Below are positions 24,279 through 27,819 of a stretch of 27,819 bases of DNA, piece after piece. The position numbers and the translations under genes were made by a program. Each line of letters starts with the position of its first letter. Within the stretch, counting starts at the first letter, position 1. The notes below the pieces were generated by a model. It did not search any database. It saw only the letters and a list, made by a program, of their open reading frames with translations, and was not told the origin of the DNA. This DNA comes from a virus. The DNA is taken from IMG/VR virus record IMGVR_UViG_3300046387_000720, positions 1 to 27,819 of that record. One strand, 5' to 3'.

Positions 24279-24951
24279 TTTAATCATTAAAAGATGGAGA
24301 GAAATATTAATCCTCCTCTTAGTTGGAATCATTTTATTTTTACGAGGTTGTGGAAGTGATTATGGTGACAAACAATTAGTAAATATAGATGGTGAAGATT
24401 TTGAATTATTAGAATCAAAAACTGATACTATATTTGTAGAAAAAGAAGTTAAAGTAACCAAATATGTACCAAGGTATATTACAAAAGAAGTAATTAAAGA
24501 AGTAGAGATACCAGTAGATGTAGATTCACTAGCAATCATCAAAGATTACTTTTCAAAAACAACAGTTACAGATACTTTAAACTTAGCATATGATTTTCCA
24601 CCAGTAGTTACTGATTCATTGGGTAACAAACCAAGTGGAGATTTAGGATTTGGTATTCTTACTGATATTATTTCACAAAACAGAATTGAATCAAGAGAAA
24701 TAGATTGGTATTTCAAGATTCCAACAGTTTATAATACTACAATAGTAAAAGAGTTACCAAAAAACGAATTCTATTATGGATTTGGTGCAGGAATTGACCA
24801 AACAAATGGATTTAATAATCTTAGTGGTAATATTTTATTCAAAAACAAGAAACAAAACATTTATGGTTTAAATGTTGGTATATCAAATCAACTTGGTGAG
24901 TATAAACCATTCGTTGGTGGTTCTATGTATTGGAAATTAGGAAAAAAGTAA
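24262..24951 (+). CDS. Membrane-anchored phage protein with beta-rich C-terminus (spanin/Rz-like candidate)
   Basis: In this 229-aa protein, residues 12-29 (WREILILLLVGIILFLRG) form one strong hydrophobic segment, ending in L27-RGC30, loosely like a lipobox. Then come LESKTDTIFVEKEVKVTKY and a Val/Lys/Glu-rich extended stretch (KEVIKEVEIPVDVDSLA), a pattern seen in Bacteroidota phage membrane proteins. The C-terminus (FYYGFGAGID, SGNILFKNKKQNIYGLNVG, PFVGGSMYWKL) looks like amphipathic beta-strands of an outer-membrane or beta-sheet domain. It could span the periplasm as a lysis or spanin protein or be a membrane-associated assembly factor; this is inference. It abuts the terminase gene directly. 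Confidence 0.55.
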   Translation: MSILFSLIIKRWREILILLLVGIILFLRGCGSDYGDKQLVNIDGEDFELLESKTDTIFVEKEVKVTKYVPRYITKEVIKEVEIPVDVDSLAIIKDYFSKTTVTDTLNLAYDFPPVVTDSLGNKPSGDLGFGILTDIISQNRIESREIDWYFKIPTVYNTTIVKELPKNEFYYGFGAGIDQTNGFNNLSGNILFKNKKQNIYGLNVGISNQLGEYKPFVGGSMYWKLGKK

Positions 24952-26544
24952 ATGGCTAAACAATCGCTAAAGGATATTATAAAACTTGAGTATCAGAAAT
25001 GTGCTCAAGACCCCATACACTTCATGAAGAAGTATTGTATGATACAACATCCTGTCCGCGGTAAAATTCAATTTCACTTATATCCCTTTCAAGAAAAAAC
25101 ATTAACACAATTTACAGAACATAGATACAATGTTATTCTTAAATCTCGACAGACAGGTATCTCAACCTTAACTGCGGGATTTGCATTGTGGAAAATGTTA
25201 TTCAATCAAGATTTCAACGTATTGGTAATTGCAACTAAACAAGAAGTTGCTAAGAACCTTGTAACGAAGGTTCGTGTAATGAATCAGTACTTACCATCTT
25301 GGTTAAAACAAACAACAGTAGAGGATAACAAACTATCTCTTCGATACTCAAATGGTTCTCAAATCAAAGCAACATCAGCAGCAGGAGATGCTGGTCGTTC
25401 TGAAGCATTATCCCTTTTAGTATTTGATGAGGCAGCGTTTATTGATAAGATTGAAGATATATGGGTATCATCTCAATCTACCTTATCTACTGGTGGTAAC
25501 GCAATTATCCTTTCAACACCAAATGGTGTAGGAAATTTCTTTCATAAAACTTGGGTAGGTGCAGAAGAACAAGTAAATGGATTTAATCCAATAAGATTAC
25601 ATTGGAGTGTACATCCAGAGAGAAATCAAGGGTGGAGAGACGAACAAGAAACACTATTAGGAGTAAAAGGAGCAGCACAAGAATGTGATTGTGATTTCGT
25701 TTCTTCGGGTGATTCTGTTATTGACCCTCAACTTTTACAGTTCTATAAAGAAACATATATTCAAGAACCAATAGAAAAGACTGGGTTCGATGGTAACCTA
25801 TGGAAGTGGGAATATCCAAACTACAATAAAGCATATATGGTAGTTGCGGATGTTGCTCGTGGTGATTCAACAGATTATTCTGCATGTCATGTTATTGATA
25901 TTGAATCAGCAACTCAAGTTGCAGAATATAAAGGTAAATTAGATACAAAAGATTTTGGAAACTTCTTAGTATCACTTGCAACTGATTACAACCAAGCATT
26001 ACTCGTAATTGAGAATGCAAACATTGGTTGGGCAGTTTTACAACAAGTAATTGATAGAGGTTATCAAAATACATTTTACATGAGTAAAGATTTAAAGTAT
26101 GTGGATGTAGAAAATCAATTACATAACAAATATAATAGAGAAGAAAGAGGAATGGTTGCAGGATTTAGTACAACATCTAAAACAAGACCACTTATCATTT
26201 CAAAGTTAGATGATTACTTCAGAGATAAATCTGTAACAGTTCGTTCAGAAAGATTAATTGGAGAATTATTTACATTTATATGGAAAGGAAATAGAGCTCA
26301 AGCAATGCAAGGATATAATGATGATTTAACAATGTCATTAGCAATTGGATTGTGGGTTAGAGATACTGCACTTAGATTAAGACAAGAAGGAATTGATTTA
26401 ACAAAACAAGCATTAGGCGGTATTGCAGCACATCAATTAGATGTTGGTGGAATGGGGTTTGGAGGTAATACTTCTATGGAAGAGGACCCTTGGAAAATGA
26501 GAATTGGTGATAACCATGAAGATTTAACTTGGTTAATTAAATAA
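24952..26544 (+). CDS. Terminase large subunit (T4 gp17-like)
   Basis: The 530-aa motor/nuclease packages DNA into proheads. The ATPase domain has an adenine/Q-type region (HLYPFQEKTLTQF), the Walker A position at K64-SRQTGIST72 (T4 reads SRQLGKT, so the P-loop Lys is replaced by Ile and K64 precedes) and Walker B LLVF-D159-E160. LSTPNGVGNFFH is the coupling motif III. The C-terminal RNase H-like nuclease has D300-VARG-D305, E354 in LLVIENANIG and D457/D458 in YNDDLTMSLA. It is shorter than T4 gp17 (610 aa), mostly at the N-terminus. TAGGA lies upstream of the start, and it directly abuts the membrane-protein gene. Downstream is the small head protein and then the portal, a compressed T4-like order. 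Confidence 0.92.
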   Translation: MAKQSLKDIIKLEYQKCAQDPIHFMKKYCMIQHPVRGKIQFHLYPFQEKTLTQFTEHRYNVILKSRQTGISTLTAGFALWKMLFNQDFNVLVIATKQEVAKNLVTKVRVMNQYLPSWLKQTTVEDNKLSLRYSNGSQIKATSAAGDAGRSEALSLLVFDEAAFIDKIEDIWVSSQSTLSTGGNAIILSTPNGVGNFFHKTWVGAEEQVNGFNPIRLHWSVHPERNQGWRDEQETLLGVKGAAQECDCDFVSSGDSVIDPQLLQFYKETYIQEPIEKTGFDGNLWKWEYPNYNKAYMVVADVARGDSTDYSACHVIDIESATQVAEYKGKLDTKDFGNFLVSLATDYNQALLVIENANIGWAVLQQVIDRGYQNTFYMSKDLKYVDVENQLHNKYNREERGMVAGFSTTSKTRPLIISKLDDYFRDKSVTVRSERLIGELFTFIWKGNRAQAMQGYNDDLTMSLAIGLWVRDTALRLRQEGIDLTKQALGGIAAHQLDVGGMGFGGNTSMEEDPWKMRIGDNHEDLTWLIK

Positions 26545-26546
26545 AT

Positions 26547-26560
26547 TTATATTTATATAG
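26547..26560 (+). promoter_or_regulatory. AT-rich TATTTATATA element, candidate late promoter
   Basis: The gap after the terminase contains TTATATTTATATAG with the core TATTTATATA at 26550-26559. It lies 20 bases before the ATG at 26580, with AAGG and AGAGGA sites in between, fitting a promoter for the head block that starts here. Confidence 0.45.
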
Positions 26561-26579
26561 TAAGGTAGAGGAATTAATT

Positions 26580-26969
26580 ATGATATCATTAAAAAATTTA
26601 TTAAACGAAGAAATACACACCGAAGAATACATGGTAGAAAATTATCATGATATAAAGGAGTTCTGTGAATTCATGAAAGAATACAAATGTGATATGAATG
26701 AAGCAGAGTACCAAGGTAGAACAGTCAAACTTGGTAAACCCACAAGAGGTGATGTAAAAAAATTCAAAGTATATGTCAAAAACCCACAAGGTAATGTTGT
26801 TAAAGTTAACTTTGGACATGGTGGAACTTCTGCAAAGAAGTCAGGAGAGAAAACAATGAAAATTAAAAAATCTGACCCTGCAAGAAGAAAAGCGTTTAGG
26901 GCTAGACATAACTGTGATTCTCCAGGACCAAGGCACAAAGCTAGATACTGGTCATGTAGAGCGTGGTAA
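26580..26969 (+). CDS. Small basic head-associated protein with capsid-targeting-like N-terminus
   Basis: The 129-aa protein begins MISLKNLLNEE, a short amphipathic helix with L-x-E, like the T4 prohead-core targeting tag. A second candidate site is D93-MNE before AEYQGRTVKLGKPTRGD. The rest reads FKVYVKNPQGNVVKVNFG, then a very basic stretch with KKSDPARRKAFRARHNC and GPRHKARYWSCRAW at the end. I recall this last pattern as widespread in marine T4-like phages, often beside head genes. Two or three Cys residues are kept in the basic tail. It may be an internal or core protein cleaved to a basic DNA-binding peptide during head maturation. A good AGAGGA site lies upstream. The function is not proven. 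Confidence 0.65.
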   Translation: MISLKNLLNEEIHTEEYMVENYHDIKEFCEFMKEYKCDMNEAEYQGRTVKLGKPTRGDVKKFKVYVKNPQGNVVKVNFGHGGTSAKKSGEKTMKIKKSDPARRKAFRARHNCDSPGPRHKARYWSCRAW

Positions 26970-27007
26970 AAAAATAAATAAAGGTTATAATTTAAATTAG
27001 GAACAAA

Positions 27008-27819
27008 ATGGCAGATACTTCATTTTTTGGTAGATTAACGAAACTCTTCAGAGCTCAAGCAGTTGTTACTGTTGATAAGGATGGTAAGAGAAAAGTTGTT
27101 GATACCGATGAAAGACAACAAACGAATCTATCCTCATTAAGAGATAGATACACGAAACTACAAAAAAGTTTCTTCGAACAAGCAGGTGGTGCTCAATCAA
27201 TGGCATACCAACAAGTTCGTAGAGAAGTTTTTAGAGATTACGATGCGATGGATAACGACCCAATACTTGCATCAGCTCTTGATATATACGCAGATGAATC
27301 AACACTAAAGAATGAATTTGGTGATACTCTTATGGTTCACTCTGATAATCAAAAAGTACAAGATATTTTAAATAACTTATTCTATGATATCCTTAATGTT
27401 GAATTCAACTTATGGCCATGGACAAGAAATATGTGTAAGTATGGAGATTTCTTCTTAGGTTTAGAAATCGCTGAAGGTAAAGGTATTGTTAACGTAACAC
27501 CTCATTCAGTTTACAACACAGAAAGATTAGAAAGAACAGACCCATCAAATCCAAATTCAGTAAAGTTTAAAATTACGGAAGACCCGAATGGAAAAGAAGA
27601 ATATGAAAACTTTGAAGTTGCTCACTTTAGATTATTAGCAGATACAAACTGGTTACCATATGGTAAATCTATGATTGAGAATGGAAGAAGATTGTGGAAA
27701 CAATTATCTCTAATGGAAGATGCTATGTTGATTCACAGAATCATGAGAGCACCAGAAAAAAGAGTTTTCAAAATTGATATTGGTAATATCCCACCAACAG
27801 AAGTGGATAACTATATGCA
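27008..27819 (+). CDS. Portal protein (T4 gp20-like), 3' partial
   Basis: The frame opens with ATG after TAGGA and runs off the window end; 270 codons are visible, about half of a typical 520-560 aa portal. The N-terminus (MADTSFFGRLTKLFRAQAVV) is followed by a helical region with NDPILASALDIYADEST, which resembles the portal D-x-x-I-x-x-A-L-D-I-x-x-D-E motif of T4-like gp20. FNLWPWTRNMCKYGDFFLGLEI and FRLLADTNWLPYGKSMIEN with MEDAMLIHRIMRAPEKRVF follow the same order as gp20. It forms the dodecameric ring through which the terminase pumps DNA. The gene belongs to the head cluster headed by the promoter-like element at 26550. Confidence 0.9.
   Translation, partial: MADTSFFGRLTKLFRAQAVVTVDKDGKRKVVDTDERQQTNLSSLRDRYTKLQKSFFEQAGGAQSMAYQQVRREVFRDYDAMDNDPILASALDIYADESTLKNEFGDTLMVHSDNQKVQDILNNLFYDILNVEFNLWPWTRNMCKYGDFFLGLEIAEGKGIVNVTPHSVYNTERLERTDPSNPNSVKFKITEDPNGKEEYENFEVAHFRLLADTNWLPYGKSMIENGRRLWKQLSLMEDAMLIHRIMRAPEKRVFKIDIGNIPPTEVDNYM

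Noticed and set aside
1-27819. tRNA genes, CRISPR arrays, insertion sequences, integrase
   Set aside because: I looked for cloverleaf-like, repeat-spacer and transposase patterns and saw none; there is no non-coding stretch over about 60 bases between the genes I list.

Overview
The window is a stretch of an AT-rich tailed-phage genome, or an uncultured phage contig. It is almost entirely coding, and every gene I accept lies on the + strand. The right end carries head genes: a T4 gp17-like large terminase (24952-26544) and the start of a T4 gp20-like portal protein (27008 to the window end). This places it among T4-like myoviruses of the marine/aquatic type. The left end is the C-terminal part of an Ig-like, Ser/Thr/Asn-rich virion adhesin. 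The host is not identified. Many starts lack a Shine-Dalgarno site and have A/T-rich leaders, and the 24262 membrane protein has a Bacteroidota-phage flavour, so a Bacteroidota host is plausible. An AT-rich alphaproteobacterial host such as SAR11 is not excluded.

Region 1 (3-2237) holds the adhesin fragment and a very divergent S-adenosylmethionine synthetase (MetK) homologue. Region 2 (2248-19255) is a roughly 17 kb glycan and nucleotide-sugar island. It has six probable glycosyltransferases, a class I methyltransferase, a TagD-like cytidylyltransferase, a radical SAM enzyme with extra cysteines, a free LamG-like lectin, three extended SDRs, an RmlC-like 3,5-epimerase, an SGNH hydrolase-like protein, and the two halves of a minimal thiamine-diphosphate E1-type enzyme. 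Most neighbours overlap or abut (ATGA, TAATG), so they are probably translated together. The likely job is to build and attach an unusual sugar, either on phage particles or on host surface glycan; the sequence does not say which.

Region 3 (19257-27819) is the head side. It holds a 45-aa ORF, a giant 1374-aa multidomain protein (nucleotidyltransferase, helical repeats, zinc ribbon, very basic helical segment, HD domain and a polynucleotide-ligase-like domain), a Cys-containing conserved protein, a membrane protein, the terminase, a small basic head-type protein and the portal.

The most interesting signals are these. (1) Three paralogous beta-1,4-galactosyltransferase-like (GT7) enzymes each have a LamG/concanavalin-like lectin domain inserted inside the catalytic domain. 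(2) The 1374-aa protein looks like a head polyprotein: short L/I-x-E elements, resembling T4 gp21 protease sites and capsid-targeting tags, sit at nearly every domain junction. (3) The MetK homologue sits beside SAM-using enzymes. (4) A split minimal TPP enzyme is embedded in a phage sugar cluster. (5) A repeated TATTTATATA-type element precedes gene blocks and may be a late promoter. There is no non-coding gap over 300 bases, and I saw no tRNA, CRISPR array or insertion sequence.
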